The notes: generated by a model not told the origin, from the letters alone. A stretch of DNA of 64,000 nucleotides from Polyangiaceae bacterium (GCA_016715885.1 JADJXL010000025.1:682001-746000), one strand, 5' to 3'; shown: positions 1 to 9,649, counted from the stretch's first letter. Translations and numbers: made by a program.

Positions 1-1
1 C

Positions 2-229
2 GCCGTCTGCGCACGCGGCGGTTTGGGCATCGCTTGCGGCGTCAAGGGGCCCGACGCCGGGCTTGGCTTTGGCGCTATGTGGAACTTGGAGTACTCCGAC
101 GCAGCCGGTTGGAACAAGGGCGAATATTACGGGACCATCCGCATCCCCGACCTCAACGGCGATGGCCAGGGGGACATCTGCGGACGAGGCGTGGGAGGCA
201 TCGTTTGCTCCCTCGGCGAATCCTGGTAG
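2..229 (+). CDS. VCBS/FG-GAP repeat protein, C-terminal fragment
   Basis: The reading frame is open from the left edge, so the 5' end lies outside the window; 75 codons and a TAG stop are visible. Two short repeats of the form (D/x)xCxRGxxGIxC occur, and the second contains DLNGDGQGD, the calcium-binding-like loop of VCBS/FG-GAP beta-propeller repeats. Such repeats usually form extracellular propellers or adhesin/lectin-like domains in myxobacterial secreted proteins. The total size and signal peptide cannot be judged. It converges with the sigma-54 activator gene, with 37 bp between the stop codons. Confidence 0.7.
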   Translation, partial: AVCARGGLGIACGVKGPDAGLGFGAMWNLEYSDAAGWNKGEYYGTIRIPDLNGDGQGDICGRGVGGIVCSLGESW

Positions 230-266
230 GCATCGCTTCCGTTTTGCCTCCCCCAATACCTCGAAA

Positions 267-1658
267 TCACTCGCGAAACTGCTCCGGATCAATCCCGAAC
301 CGTTGCAACCATCGATGCACTTGCATGCGTGATCGGTTCGTCGCTCGCGCGACGGCGGTGACGTTGCCACCGTACTGACGCAACAACGCCTCGACCTGTT
401 CACGCGTTTCACCCGGCTGCATCGGCTCTGGGGGCGGTGTGACCGGAGCCGACGTGTTCGTTATGCTTTGCGGCAGATGCGCACATTCCACCACTCCATG
501 ATCCGCCAGCGCAACGGCGACGGTGAGCGCGTTTTCCAGCTCGCGAATGTTCAGCGGCCACGAATGAGACAATAGCCGCCGTGCGACACGCATGTTGAGG
601 CGCGCGTGACGGGCGTCGCCGATATTGATCCGCTCCAAAATGGCAGCCACGAGAAGACCCAGATCTTCGATACGTTGTTGCAGGGGCGGCAAGTCATGCT
701 GATACCCTGCCAATCGCGCATACAGATCCGAACGGAATTTCCCTTCGAAACACAGGGTATCGAGCCGTTTGTTCGTCGCCGCGATCACGCGCACGTCCAC
801 GCGCATCGGGCGTGAGTCGCCGACGGGAACCACCTCGCGCTCCTGCAGCACGCGCAAGAGCGTGGCTTGTGCCGTCAGCGGCAAATCACCGATTTCATCC
901 AGGAAAAGCGTGCCGGTGTCCGCGCTTCGAATGAATCCAGGCTCTTCGCGCAATGCCCCGGTGAACGCGCCGCGGACGTGACCAAAAAGCTGGCTCTCGA
1001 CCAGCGATGCCGTCAAGCCCCCACAATTGACGGCAATGAATGGCCCCGGCCGACCACTGAGGTCATGCATGCCCTTGGCCAGCACTTCTTTGCCCGTACC
1101 GGTATCGCCCAAGAGCAACGTCGTAATGGGCAGCACGGCAATACGAGCGAGCGCACCGAGGCTCGAAGCAATGGATGGCACGAGGCTCGAAAAACCCACC
1201 TGATTGGGCACCGGGTTTGCGGCATCGAAATCGCCAGCATGTTCGGGCAAGGCTTGCATGGCCGCGGCAAATCGCAAAACGATCGCGCCCATTTCGATGA
1301 AGTCGCCGTCGTGCACCTCGGCGCTCTTCACCCGCGTACCACGGACGACACAACCGTTTTTGCTCCCAAGATCTTCGAGAAACCACCCATTCGAACCGCG
1401 CGCGAGCCTCGCATGTGTTTTGGAGATGCTGGACGATGGAAGCTGCAATTCGAGGCGCCGGTCCCCCACCCGCACGACTTGACGTGTGGAACCTCGCCCA
1501 ATGGTGACCTCATCGATGTCGGACAAACCAATCCGAGCACCGCGAAGGGTGGGATTGTCGCAATGCAAGACGACGAAAAGAAAAGGTCGTGGACGAGCTT
1601 GCCGCTGCGCATTCTCCGAAGGGACATCATCGGTCGTGGATGTTACGGTTTCGCTCAT
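267..1658 (-). CDS. FHA-domain sigma-54-dependent transcriptional activator (bEBP)
   Basis: 463 residues from the ATG at 1658, chosen because it is 16 bp behind the upstream kinase stop and follows a G-rich ribosome-binding stretch; an earlier in-frame start at 1736 would overlap the kinase gene. Domains in order: an FHA domain at residues about 45-115 (IGRGS, SSISKTHARL, GSKNG), which binds phosphothreonine; an AAA+ sigma-54 interaction domain with Walker A GDTGTGKE (184-191), the diagnostic GAFTGA loop (230-235) and Walker B LFLDEIGDLP; and a Fis-type helix-turn-helix near 425-455. It should activate RNA polymerase sigma-54 at unknown targets in response to phosphorylation by a Ser/Thr kinase rather than a histidine kinase. 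The gene lies directly behind a receptor kinase, its likely upstream partner. Confidence 0.93.
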   Translation of the reverse strand: MSETVTSTTDDVPSENAQRQARPRPFLFVVLHCDNPTLRGARIGLSDIDEVTIGRGSTRQVVRVGDRRLELQLPSSSISKTHARLARGSNGWFLEDLGSKNGCVVRGTRVKSAEVHDGDFIEMGAIVLRFAAAMQALPEHAGDFDAANPVPNQVGFSSLVPSIASSLGALARIAVLPITTLLLGDTGTGKEVLAKGMHDLSGRPGPFIAVNCGGLTASLVESQLFGHVRGAFTGALREEPGFIRSADTGTLFLDEIGDLPLTAQATLLRVLQEREVVPVGDSRPMRVDVRVIAATNKRLDTLCFEGKFRSDLYARLAGYQHDLPPLQQRIEDLGLLVAAILERINIGDARHARLNMRVARRLLSHSWPLNIRELENALTVAVALADHGVVECAHLPQSITNTSAPVTPPPEPMQPGETREQVEALLRQYGGNVTAVARATNRSRMQVHRWLQRFGIDPEQFRE

Positions 1659-1674
1659 GAGGCCACCCCCAAAG

Positions 1675-4600
1675 TCATAACGTGGAACGTTTCTGCGCAA
1701 CCTTTTGCTTGCATGCCGCGTCGGCATTTCGCGCATCGGATTCGGATATTCCGAAAAGCTGCATGCGTAAAGGAATGGTCAAGCAATAGGACGTCGCCAT
1801 CCAAAGGCGTTCGTCGTCGAGCCCGGAAAAAGGCTGAACGCCAGGCCATACCCATGCAAGTTTGTCCTCGTAATGGACGGCGATGCGATCGCCGGTCGGG
1901 CTCCACAGCGCATTGCGCGGAAGCACGGCAGCCCCCGTCAACACGAATGGCGCACCGCTGAAATCCGCGCGGTACACGCGCACTTTGCCATCCGGCGCCC
2001 CCGTGAGCAGCCGCGTACCGTCGGCGCTCCAACCGACCGCCGACAACCCTTCTTCGGTCATACCGGAAATGAGCGACTCGCCAAGCACGCCGTCACGCCA
2101 CGGCCGAAACGTACCATCATGCAAAACCCAAATCAGTTGGCGACCATCGGGCGTCCAAAACCCATTACGAATCGGCTCCGACGCTCGAACCTCGATCGGC
2201 TTGGCAAGACCTCGCACATCGAAAATGCGCGCCACTCCGTCCCTCGATACGGTGGTCATCCGAGCTTCGTCCGGACTCCACTTCGCACCTCGCCACACCG
2301 GCGATTCGTGCTCACCGAACGTCGTGAGTTTTTCGGGGTCATCGAGGTTCCACACGTAAACGACTCGATCCATCGTGTCGTTGATCAAGACACGTTTGCC
2401 GGATGCATCGAACGTCACGTGGATCCACTTGTATTCGGTCGTCGTCTCTTTCTTCAAGCTGGCGATTTCATAGCCGTCCTTGCTCCACAACCGAAGCCAT
2501 CCATCGACGGCAGCGGTCACGAATCGCTCGCCGTCACGTGTCCAATCGAGCGTTTGAAATTTACTTCCAGCAGCCGAGACGACGATGGGGTCCGCGACGG
2601 CATTGGCGCTCCATAACCGCGCGGTTCCGTCGTCGGAGAGCGACGCGAAACGTGTACCGTCCGGGCTCCAGCGGACGAACGTGACGGAATTCGTATGGCC
2701 GCGAAGAACAATCGGCGTTCCCGAGCCATCGGCATTCCACACGCGCACCGTGTTGTCGTACGATGCCGTGGCGACGCGTTGACCATCGGGGCTGAAAGCG
2801 AGCCCGCGAACGGTATCCAGGTGACCGCGCAATACCGTGGGAGCGACGATGCTGCGCAAATCCCAGCGACGCTGCGTGCCATCGAGCGACGTGGTGAGGA
2901 TTTGCTGCCCATCGGGGCTCCACGTCGCCGTATAAACCCAATGCCCATGCCCGCTCAGAATGATTGGCTCGCCCATTCCGTCGGCTCGCCATATCCGCGC
3001 GGTCTGGTCTTTCGCGGCGGTGGCGATTCGGGTCCCATCCGGGCTCCACGCCACGCTGAGCACTTTTTCTTCATGCCCGCGAAGCACCAATAACTCCGTA
3101 CCGTCCTTCGCGTCCCACACGCGCACGGTCCGATCCTGCCCACCCGCGGCAATCCGTGTCCCGTCGGGGTGAAACGTCGCCGCAAAGCTCGGTCCCGTAT
3201 GGCCGCGCAAAAGCAGCGGTTTGCCCACGCCACTCGCATTCCACACGCGAACGATGCCGTCCATGCCCGCCGTGACGATGCGCTGTCCGTCGGGGCTCCA
3301 CGCCGCCGTCTGCACCTCTGCGACGTGCGGCAATCGCAGCAGCTCGCGCCCATCTTCCGCGCTCCACACGCGCACCGTCTTATCATCGGCAGCGGTCACC
3401 ACGCGCTTCCCATCTGGGTCGAACACAGCCGTGTTGACCATGTCGTCGTGATGCAGCACGATGCTTTCCCCCGAACCATCGGCGGCCCAGATCCGCGCCG
3501 TGTTGTCGAATGAAGCCGTGGCGACGCGTTTGCCATCGGCGCTCCAATCAACCGACCAGACCAGCTTCGTGTGACCCCGCAAGTTGACGCGTTCGACCAA
3601 GTCACGACCCAAAATGCGCGTGGTATAGTCATCCATTGCGACCGCAATGCGTGAACCGTCGGGACTGAACGTGGCCGCGTACCCGCATCGATCCGGTGAT
3701 GTCCTCCACACGTCCGCGGCGACGCCGCGAATCAGCGCCGCGCTCATGAGCTCGGGCCAGTCCTTGGGGATTTCGGGCGGCTCGACTTCCCGTGCCACCG
3801 CAAGGACCAAGGTGGGATCCTTTTCGTATTTTCGCGCTACCATGATCCGCACCGCATTGCGGCCTTTCAAGGCCTGAAGTGCCAATTCGGCATTTTGCTG
3901 GCGCACGCGAGCTGCTTCTTCATCGGCCCGCTTCGCCGCAGATTGAGCGCGTAGTGCCAAGACGAAGACGATTCCCGCCACCGCACATACGACGGCAAAT
4001 GCGGATGCAATGAGACCATTTCGGCGTCGTCGTGCGCGATCGGAAAAGTCGATGACGGCCTGCAAATACCGTTCTTCCATCGTATTGAGCGACATGGCGG
4101 TCTGCCGATGACGATCATGAAAACGCCGCGCCTCTTCGGCGACGTGATCACGCCACAAAAGGCCCGGCGTTTCCCCCGCGGCGTGCCATTGCGTCGCAGC
4201 CGTACGTAGCCGCGCCAAAAAATGCGCATCTTCCGCACTTTGATCCAGCCAACGCCCAAGCATCGGCCAACGCTCGATGAGCGATTCGTGCACCAATTCC
4301 ACCGTCGCGTTTTCTTCTCCGGCTCCCGTATCCACGAGAATCAGGCGCGCTGCCACCAAGCGATCGATGATCCCTTCGATGACCGCCGGCTCCTTGCTCA
4401 ATGCAACGAGCTCCTGCAAAGGCGCAATGGCACGCGTACGTTCCGGTGTCACGAGACGCAAAAGAATCGCGCGGCACATGGTCTGCTCTTTCCCCGACAA
4501 ACCCATCACCACCGCGTCCGCATGTTTCGCGAGCGCTCCGGCCACACCACCCATCGCTTCGTACGCAGCCCGCGTCAGCCGCTTGCGCTCGTGGTCGCGC

Positions 4601-6321
4601 GCTTCCCACAAGGCGCTCGCAGAAAATTGAAGCAATGGCAACGGCGTCTTCGCGTGCGACAATTCGTCGAGCATTTCCGCGACGATGCCTTCGTCCTCGA
4701 AATGGTACCCTGCAGCCAATACAGGCTCGATGAGCGCTTCGCGCAACCCGTCGCCCTGGATGGGCGGCAGCAAATACAAGCCCGTGCTCACCTGCGCCAA
4801 GAAAGCTCGATTCTCGACGAGACGATCCAAAAAGTCCGAACGAATGCCCAGCACCACGCGCAGCGGCGAAGATGGATCATCCGCAGCCGCAAGCAAACAT
4901 GCAAGAAACGCGTTTCGCTCCGGTTCGGTAGCCCCAAGCGTATACAGCTCCTCGAACTGATCCACGAACACGAGCAATCGATGCGCGGGCCCTTCATTGC
5001 GACATCGAGATCGCAACGACATCCCGAACATCGCCGGCGAAGTCTGCAATTCGCCTGCAATCATTTCGCCACGAAGCGCCTCGTGAAGCGCTGCCATGGG
5101 CGCTCGACCCGGCCGAACGACCAGCGCGTCCCACGCTTCTCCGCTGCGTCGAAGTGCCGGAATCAAACCCGCCCGCACGAGCGACGACTTGCCCGCTCCC
5201 GACGGCCCTGCAATCGCCACGAGCGGCTGGCGACCCAAGCGACCAAGCACCGCAATGCTGTCTCTCTCACGACCGAAAAACCTATCCGCATCCCCTTCTT
5301 GAAATGCTCCGAGGCCCGCGAAAGGACAATTGTCTTCGCCAAGCGAAGTTGCCTTGGATCGTGCAACCCAAGGTTCGAGCGCGGCGAGAAGCTCTTCGGC
5401 CGATTGAAATCGCTCGTCTGCGCGTTTACGCAAGCAACGTGCGACGACATCCGCAAGCCCTGCAAGCTGGGGGCGCGTCTCCGCGAGGCTCGGCATGGGC
5501 GTGTCCAAATCACGCACGCGTTCGCGCTGTTCGACAGGCAGCGGATGCGCCCCATCGAGCAGCTCGTAGAGCATGATGCCCACGGCCCAAATGTCGCTTC
5601 GCGCATCGACCGAATCGCCGCGCCATTGCTCGGGCGACATGTATGCCCGCGTTCCCGCGCGCGTTCGCTCTTCACGCTCGACAAAGCTTGCAATGCCGAA
5701 GTCGAGCACTTTGACTTGCCCCGAATCGAGCAACATGATGTTTTCGGGCTTCAAATCGAGATGCACGATACCCACTTGATGCGCGGCCACGAGCGCTCGA
5801 ACCACCGACACCATGATATCCAGCGCAAGTCCCCGCGGCAGCGCGCGGTTGTCGCCACGCGATTCGGTCATCATCACCTGACGCAGCGATCGGCCATCGA
5901 GGTATTCGAGGACGAGGTATGGGCGGCCATCGTGCGCCCCAATGTCATAAATGACGACGATATTTTCGTGCCGCGCATGAGCCGTCGCCTGAGCCTCGGC
6001 GAGAAGGCGCATCCCTGAACGACGCGCGTCGAGCAGAAACTTGATGGCGACGAGGCGTCCGAGCTTCGTATCGCGAGCGAGCAGCACCGTGCCCATGCCG
6101 CCGGCGCCAAGCGGGCGAATGATCTCGTAATGTTCGATATAGCCGGTCCGAGGAACGTCGCTGTCGGGTCGATTCGTCGGTGGAGATATGGGAGAAGGCG
6201 AAAGAACGTCACCCGAATCGTACGTTCCGGTCATGGTGCAAGTCCCCGCGTCGAAGTCGGGATCCGCACGTAAAACGTCTGATCGCGGCTCGTTCCCCAT
6301 GTCCGAGGCGGATGCTAACAC
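1675..6321 (-). CDS. Ser/Thr protein kinase - nSTAND NTPase - WD40 repeat protein
   Basis: 1548 residues. The kinase domain starts at residue 65 (glycine loop GAGGMG 72-77, VAIK lysine, catalytic loop HLDLKPEN 187-194, DFG, MSPEQ). The usual HRD arginine is leucine (HLD), making it a non-RD kinase. An nSTAND1-type NTPase follows at about 330-690, with Walker A GPSGAGKSS (372-380) and Walker B VFVDQFEEL. One membrane helix lies at about 769-790, then about a dozen WD40 repeats (residues 885-1510) with SPDG and VRVW signatures, forming one or two beta-propellers probably on the far side of the membrane. The start is uncertain: the GTG at 6321 is the longest option, with ATGs at 6300 and 6234. 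The gene is 16 bp upstream of the FHA activator and is probably co-transcribed with it. Confidence 0.92.
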   Translation of the reverse strand: MLASASDMGNEPRSDVLRADPDFDAGTCTMTGTYDSGDVLSPSPISPPTNRPDSDVPRTGYIEHYEIIRPLGAGGMGTVLLARDTKLGRLVAIKFLLDARRSGMRLLAEAQATAHARHENIVVIYDIGAHDGRPYLVLEYLDGRSLRQVMMTESRGDNRALPRGLALDIMVSVVRALVAAHQVGIVHLDLKPENIMLLDSGQVKVLDFGIASFVEREERTRAGTRAYMSPEQWRGDSVDARSDIWAVGIMLYELLDGAHPLPVEQRERVRDLDTPMPSLAETRPQLAGLADVVARCLRKRADERFQSAEELLAALEPWVARSKATSLGEDNCPFAGLGAFQEGDADRFFGRERDSIAVLGRLGRQPLVAIAGPSGAGKSSLVRAGLIPALRRSGEAWDALVVRPGRAPMAALHEALRGEMIAGELQTSPAMFGMSLRSRCRNEGPAHRLLVFVDQFEELYTLGATEPERNAFLACLLAAADDPSSPLRVVLGIRSDFLDRLVENRAFLAQVSTGLYLLPPIQGDGLREALIEPVLAAGYHFEDEGIVAEMLDELSHAKTPLPLLQFSASALWEARDHERKRLTRAAYEAMGGVAGALAKHADAVVMGLSGKEQTMCRAILLRLVTPERTRAIAPLQELVALSKEPAVIEGIIDRLVAARLILVDTGAGEENATVELVHESLIERWPMLGRWLDQSAEDAHFLARLRTAATQWHAAGETPGLLWRDHVAEEARRFHDRHRQTAMSLNTMEERYLQAVIDFSDRARRRRNGLIASAFAVVCAVAGIVFVLALRAQSAAKRADEEAARVRQQNAELALQALKGRNAVRIMVARKYEKDPTLVLAVAREVEPPEIPKDWPELMSAALIRGVAADVWRTSPDRCGYAATFSPDGSRIAVAMDDYTTRILGRDLVERVNLRGHTKLVWSVDWSADGKRVATASFDNTARIWAADGSGESIVLHHDDMVNTAVFDPDGKRVVTAADDKTVRVWSAEDGRELLRLPHVAEVQTAAWSPDGQRIVTAGMDGIVRVWNASGVGKPLLLRGHTGPSFAATFHPDGTRIAAGGQDRTVRVWDAKDGTELLVLRGHEEKVLSVAWSPDGTRIATAAKDQTARIWRADGMGEPIILSGHGHWVYTATWSPDGQQILTTSLDGTQRRWDLRSIVAPTVLRGHLDTVRGLAFSPDGQRVATASYDNTVRVWNADGSGTPIVLRGHTNSVTFVRWSPDGTRFASLSDDGTARLWSANAVADPIVVSAAGSKFQTLDWTRDGERFVTAAVDGWLRLWSKDGYEIASLKKETTTEYKWIHVTFDASGKRVLINDTMDRVVYVWNLDDPEKLTTFGEHESPVWRGAKWSPDEARMTTVSRDGVARIFDVRGLAKPIEVRASEPIRNGFWTPDGRQLIWVLHDGTFRPWRDGVLGESLISGMTEEGLSAVGWSADGTRLLTGAPDGKVRVYRADFSGAPFVLTGAAVLPRNALWSPTGDRIAVHYEDKLAWVWPGVQPFSGLDDERLWMATSYCLTIPLRMQLFGISESDARNADAACKQKVAQKRSTL

Positions 6322-6454
6322 AAGCCCGATGCCTTTTGCAGAGAAACTCGGTCGACATCAATGCCGAATCGAAAGGCTGCGTTGCAATTCCCGGACACGG
6401 GCGTCACGCAGTGATTTCATTCGAGTTGCCGAATTACCGTCACCGTGGTGCGCC

Positions 6455-7222
6455 TCATCGCCGCTCATGATTCGTGACATAGCGCTTCGTGAGTCGACGA
6501 ATCTGCATTTTGACCAGCTTGGCGAAGGCGACGAACATGAATCGGCTTTGGATTGGAGCCACCATGATGAAGCATTCCCCGGCGTTGTAGTCGGGGCACT
6601 TGTCGACGAAAAAGCGGACTGCGGGGTTGGTCTTTTGCCGCCAATAGGCCCGTTCCGTGGGGCTCTCCACCACGCCCCGAGCTTCCCGAAAGATGTACGG
6701 TTCCGGCCGATTCGACGGCTGCACGCCAAAGTGACGGGCCAGAAACGACGCAAGCTTCTCGAGCTCGCCGTCCTGCGCGCGATCGTAGAAGGGATAGTAG
6801 GTATCGAGGAAACTCGTGATGATCTGATAGGTGACCGGGTGGATCAGCGTGGAGAACACGTAGACCTCGTCGCGCGCGTGTTCGATGGCGTGGTAGACCG
6901 CCTGCGTGGCGATACAGCGCGCCGTGAAGTTCGACCCCCTGGCCTCGGGCAGGGTCCCCACCCCGGTCTTGACGACGACGATGCGCCGCCCCTCGTACTC
7001 GACATCGTAATATTTGAACGTGACCATTCCGCAGACGTCGTCGTCGTCGCGCAGCAGGTAGATGATCGTCTTGCGTGACTTGTTCTCGAACCAGTAAGCC
7101 TCGAAATCGCTCACGGGTGTGTTGTAGAGCCGCGTCCAGCCGCGAGCGGTTTGTTCGAACACCCTTCGCTGAGCTGCTGGGGAAAGTGCCGTAAAATCAA
7201 TTCGCGTGACTTTGCTGGCCAT
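6455..7222 (-). CDS. uncharacterised protein, possibly GNAT-fold
   Basis: 255 residues from an ATG; no signal peptide or membrane helix. The middle (residues about 45-130) alternates hydrophobic strands with a sequence like an acyl-CoA-binding GNAT core: a strand ending CGMVTFKYY, a strand VVVKTGVGTLPEARG, then a helix with an RG-S-N-F-T run where GNAT enzymes place their pyrophosphate-binding loop. The canonical Q/RxxGxG/A signature is not clean, so acetyltransferase activity is only a guess. The C-terminal 60 residues are basic. The gene is 133 bp upstream of the kinase, on the same strand. No substrate can be proposed. Confidence 0.65.
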   Translation of the reverse strand: MASKVTRIDFTALSPAAQRRVFEQTARGWTRLYNTPVSDFEAYWFENKSRKTIIYLLRDDDDVCGMVTFKYYDVEYEGRRIVVVKTGVGTLPEARGSNFTARCIATQAVYHAIEHARDEVYVFSTLIHPVTYQIITSFLDTYYPFYDRAQDGELEKLASFLARHFGVQPSNRPEPYIFREARGVVESPTERAYWRQKTNPAVRFFVDKCPDYNAGECFIMVAPIQSRFMFVAFAKLVKMQIRRLTKRYVTNHERR

Positions 7223-7369
7223 GACGCATTCGAATGTACACGCCCGGGGATGGGAAATCCATACGGTTTCGTAATTGCCAAGCTTCCGTGAGCCGCCCTC
7301 GAGTTGACGAGCCTCTTCTTCTCCTGCTCATCCCGGGATCCATCCTCTTGCGCCTGCTATTGCCAGCGT

Positions 7370-8389
7370 ATGACATCGGAGCGCCTGCATGTCGCGCTTG
7401 GTTTTACCCGTCCACCCTTTCCCCTCGAAAAACCATTTGCTTCTTCTTGCGCCTGCGCTACACGTCGGGCCGTGGGCCAGCTCGAGCAATTCGCCAAGGA
7501 TACCTTTGCCAACGAGACCGAAATCATCACCCATGGCTCTATCGCCTGGCAATCCGCCATCGAGATAGGTCTCGCTGACGTTCGTCTCGATGGACTGCTC
7601 ACCGTCTGCAACCCTCGAGGCCTCCCATCCCTCACCGCCCCCTGGTCTTATGCGTTCGAGCACAGCGAAGTCATCCTCGAAATCAAAATGCCCGGCGATC
7701 ACCTTGATTTCTTGACCATCGAGCGCACCTTGCTCCGCCGCCAAGCTCGCCAGGTCCAGCGAATGCAGCACCCCGAGCAACCGTTCTTGGACGACGAACC
7801 TATTTGGATGGTCGCGCCGCACGTCCCCGCCGCGCTACGCGAGCGGCGTCGAGTCACTCGGCTCGACGCGGGCGTTTACCAGGTTGGCCCGGCGTGGTAT
7901 TCTTTCATGTGGATCGCCGCAAACGAGCTGCCGCTCGAGGACGAACTGATCCCGTTTCTCATTGCCCGTTCCGGCCGTAGCCTCGACGAGTTTGCTCGCT
8001 GGTCGCCCTCGCGACGGCCTAGCCAATGGGTCGAAAGGATGTTACAAATTCTGCCGGTGTCTCCCAAGACACGCAGCGAGGTAAATATGGAGCTGATCGA
8101 AACCGACGAGCCTCGAATCCGCGAAAACCAGGCGCAGATGATCAAGACATGGTTGCGCGCGCGTCCCGAGGTCCGGGAGGAAATTCTCGCGGAAGGGATG
8201 GAGAAAGGCCTAGAAAAGAGCCTCGCCCACCAGTTCGAACGCCGCCTCGGTCGTCCGCTCACCGACGAGGAACGCACCACGTTCCGCCAACGCCTCGTCA
8301 GCCTCGGCTCCGACCGCCTCGGCGACGTCGTCCTCGACCTCTCCGCCGCCGATCTCGCCACCTGGCTCGCTGACCCGGCTGCGACCTGA
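7370..8389 (+). CDS. PD-(D/E)XK nuclease-like protein (Rpn/DUF4351-like)
   Basis: 339 residues from the ATG at 7370. A longer start at 7304 would add a Cys-rich, unlikely 22-residue leader. Residues about 70-125 read RLDGLL followed some 35 residues later by EVILEIKMP, the D...ExK spacing of PD-(D/E)XK nucleases. The C-terminus contains a helical EEILAEGMEKGLEKSL segment and then a region rich in R, E and L, like the C-terminal extension of Rpn/DUF4351 proteins, which are highly multiplied in Sorangium-type genomes. Rpn relatives are recombination-promoting nucleases, some toxic; activity here is inferred. It diverges from the 255-residue protein and is followed by a non-coding stretch with a 22-bp tandem repeat. 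Confidence 0.72.
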   Translation: MTSERLHVALGFTRPPFPLEKPFASSCACATRRAVGQLEQFAKDTFANETEIITHGSIAWQSAIEIGLADVRLDGLLTVCNPRGLPSLTAPWSYAFEHSEVILEIKMPGDHLDFLTIERTLLRRQARQVQRMQHPEQPFLDDEPIWMVAPHVPAALRERRRVTRLDAGVYQVGPAWYSFMWIAANELPLEDELIPFLIARSGRSLDEFARWSPSRRPSQWVERMLQILPVSPKTRSEVNMELIETDEPRIRENQAQMIKTWLRARPEVREEILAEGMEKGLEKSLAHQFERRLGRPLTDEERTTFRQRLVSLGSDRLGDVVLDLSAADLATWLADPAAT

Positions 8390-8785
8390 GCCAATCGAAA
8401 CCGACGAGCCCCCCAGATTGACAACGCTGAAACGCCCGGCGCGCCAATCCAATGACGAACAAGATGCCACCGATAACGACGAGAATGGTGGCGACGACGA
8501 ATCCGAAAACAGCTAATGCAGACGCCCAATCGGGCAATGGTGCATGTGCGGCGGGTCTCGACTGCAATGGGAATGGAGCCTCGGTGCAGAAGGAGGGGGT
8601 CTCGAGTGCTCACGGGGGGCGTCTAGATTGAAGTGGGACGGGGGCCCGCATGGAGACGGAGGGGGGCCGGAATGGAGACGATGGGGGTCTTGGATGGTGA
8701 AGATGGGGGGCCCGAGTGCATCAGCTCACGCCCCAACTCCATAACCGCCTACATAAGCGCGGAGTGATGACCTTTCGCTCGGCGA
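8390..8785. other. 396-bp intergenic region between convergent genes
   Basis: Lies between the stop of the nuclease-like gene and the stop of nadC. Its right-central part is the 22-bp G-rich tandem repeat listed separately. I see no plausible gene on either strand and no clear intrinsic terminator. Confidence 0.7.
8562..8715 (+). repeat. 22-bp degenerate G-rich tandem repeat (about 7 units)
   Basis: Units of exactly 22 bp can be laid out at 8562, 8584, 8606, 8628, 8650, 8672 and 8694. The last three are clearest: each begins ATGG(A/T)GA and carries a run of 5-6 G at the same offset. The five older units keep the phased G run although other bases drift. The period is about two helical turns, so all G runs lie on one face. 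It does not encode a convincing protein on either strand. Confidence 0.8.
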
Positions 8786-9634
8786 TCAGGTCTGAAAATC
8801 CAGCCCTATGTCTGCAGCGGGCGCCGAGTGCGTGAGCGCTCCCACGCTGATCACATCGACACCCGCACGTGCAAGCTCGGTTACCCGTTCGAGCGTGATG
8901 CCGCCTGATGCTTCGAGAAGTGGCCTGGGCGACAGGTTGCGGACGCGTTCGACCGCTCGCGCACAGTCGTCCGTGGAGAAGTTGTCGAGCATCACGATGT
9001 CAGCGCCCGCGGTGATGGCTTCTTCGAGCTGATCGAGCCCGTCGACTTCGACTTCGATGCGCGTCGTGTGCGGGGCGTACGCTCGTGCGCGCGCAACGGC
9101 CTTGGAGATGCCTCCAGCCGCGACGATGTGGTTGTCCTTGATCATCACGGCGCTGCCGAGGTCGTTGCGATGGTTGTGCCCGCCGCCCAAACGCACGGCG
9201 TACCTCTCGAGCACGCGCAAGCCTGGCGTGGTCTTGCGTGTGTCGGTGATGCGCGTGGACGAACTCGCGGGCAAGGCATCGACGTACCGCCGCGTGAGCG
9301 TCGCGATGCCCGTCAAACGTTGCACGAGGTTGAGCGCGGTGCGTTCGCCGGCAAGCACGGCTCGAGCAGGCCCGTGAACGCGCCAAAGCACGGTGCGAGC
9401 TTTCGCGCGTGAGCCGTCGGGGACGAGCTCGTCGACGGCGCAGCGAGCATCGATGCGCGCAAAGACGCGGCGGAAGACGTCGGCGCCGCACGATACGACG
9501 TCCTTGCGACAAACGGCATCGGCCGTGGCGAGTGCCGATTCGTCGATGCAGGTTTGTCCGGTGAGGTCACCGCCGGAGAGGTCTTCTTCGAGGGCACGAT
9601 CGACGATGGCGTCGATGAGGGAAGGCAGGATCAT
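8786..9634 (-). CDS. nadC: nicotinate-nucleotide pyrophosphorylase (carboxylating)
   Basis: 282 residues, normal family length. The enzyme converts quinolinate and PRPP to nicotinate mononucleotide, CO2 and pyrophosphate in de novo NAD synthesis, in the cytoplasm. Diagnostic motifs: ALNLVQRLTGIATLT, DTRKTTPGLR (quinolinate/PRPP binding), RLGGGHNHR, the EVEVD strand, MLDN and a SGGI-type loop. Start is ATG, 15 bp downstream of the fabH stop, so the two are probably one operon. nadA and nadB are not in the window. Confidence 0.97.
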   Translation of the reverse strand: MILPSLIDAIVDRALEEDLSGGDLTGQTCIDESALATADAVCRKDVVSCGADVFRRVFARIDARCAVDELVPDGSRAKARTVLWRVHGPARAVLAGERTALNLVQRLTGIATLTRRYVDALPASSSTRITDTRKTTPGLRVLERYAVRLGGGHNHRNDLGSAVMIKDNHIVAAGGISKAVARARAYAPHTTRIEVEVDGLDQLEEAITAGADIVMLDNFSTDDCARAVERVRNLSPRPLLEASGGITLERVTELARAGVDVISVGALTHSAPAADIGLDFQT

Positions 9635-9649
9635 GGGTCGCTCTTCTGG

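Noticed and set aside
4222..6018. Long plus-strand frame inside the WD40/nSTAND kinase gene
   Set aside because: Antisense to a clear kinase and NTPase; Arg-rich shadow translation with no domain, a usual effect of high GC.
1675..6321. nSTAND kinase as part of an anti-phage defence island
   Set aside because: nSTAND NTPases occur in defence, but no nucleases, recombinases or other defence genes are beside it, and the fused kinase and FHA activator point to signalling.
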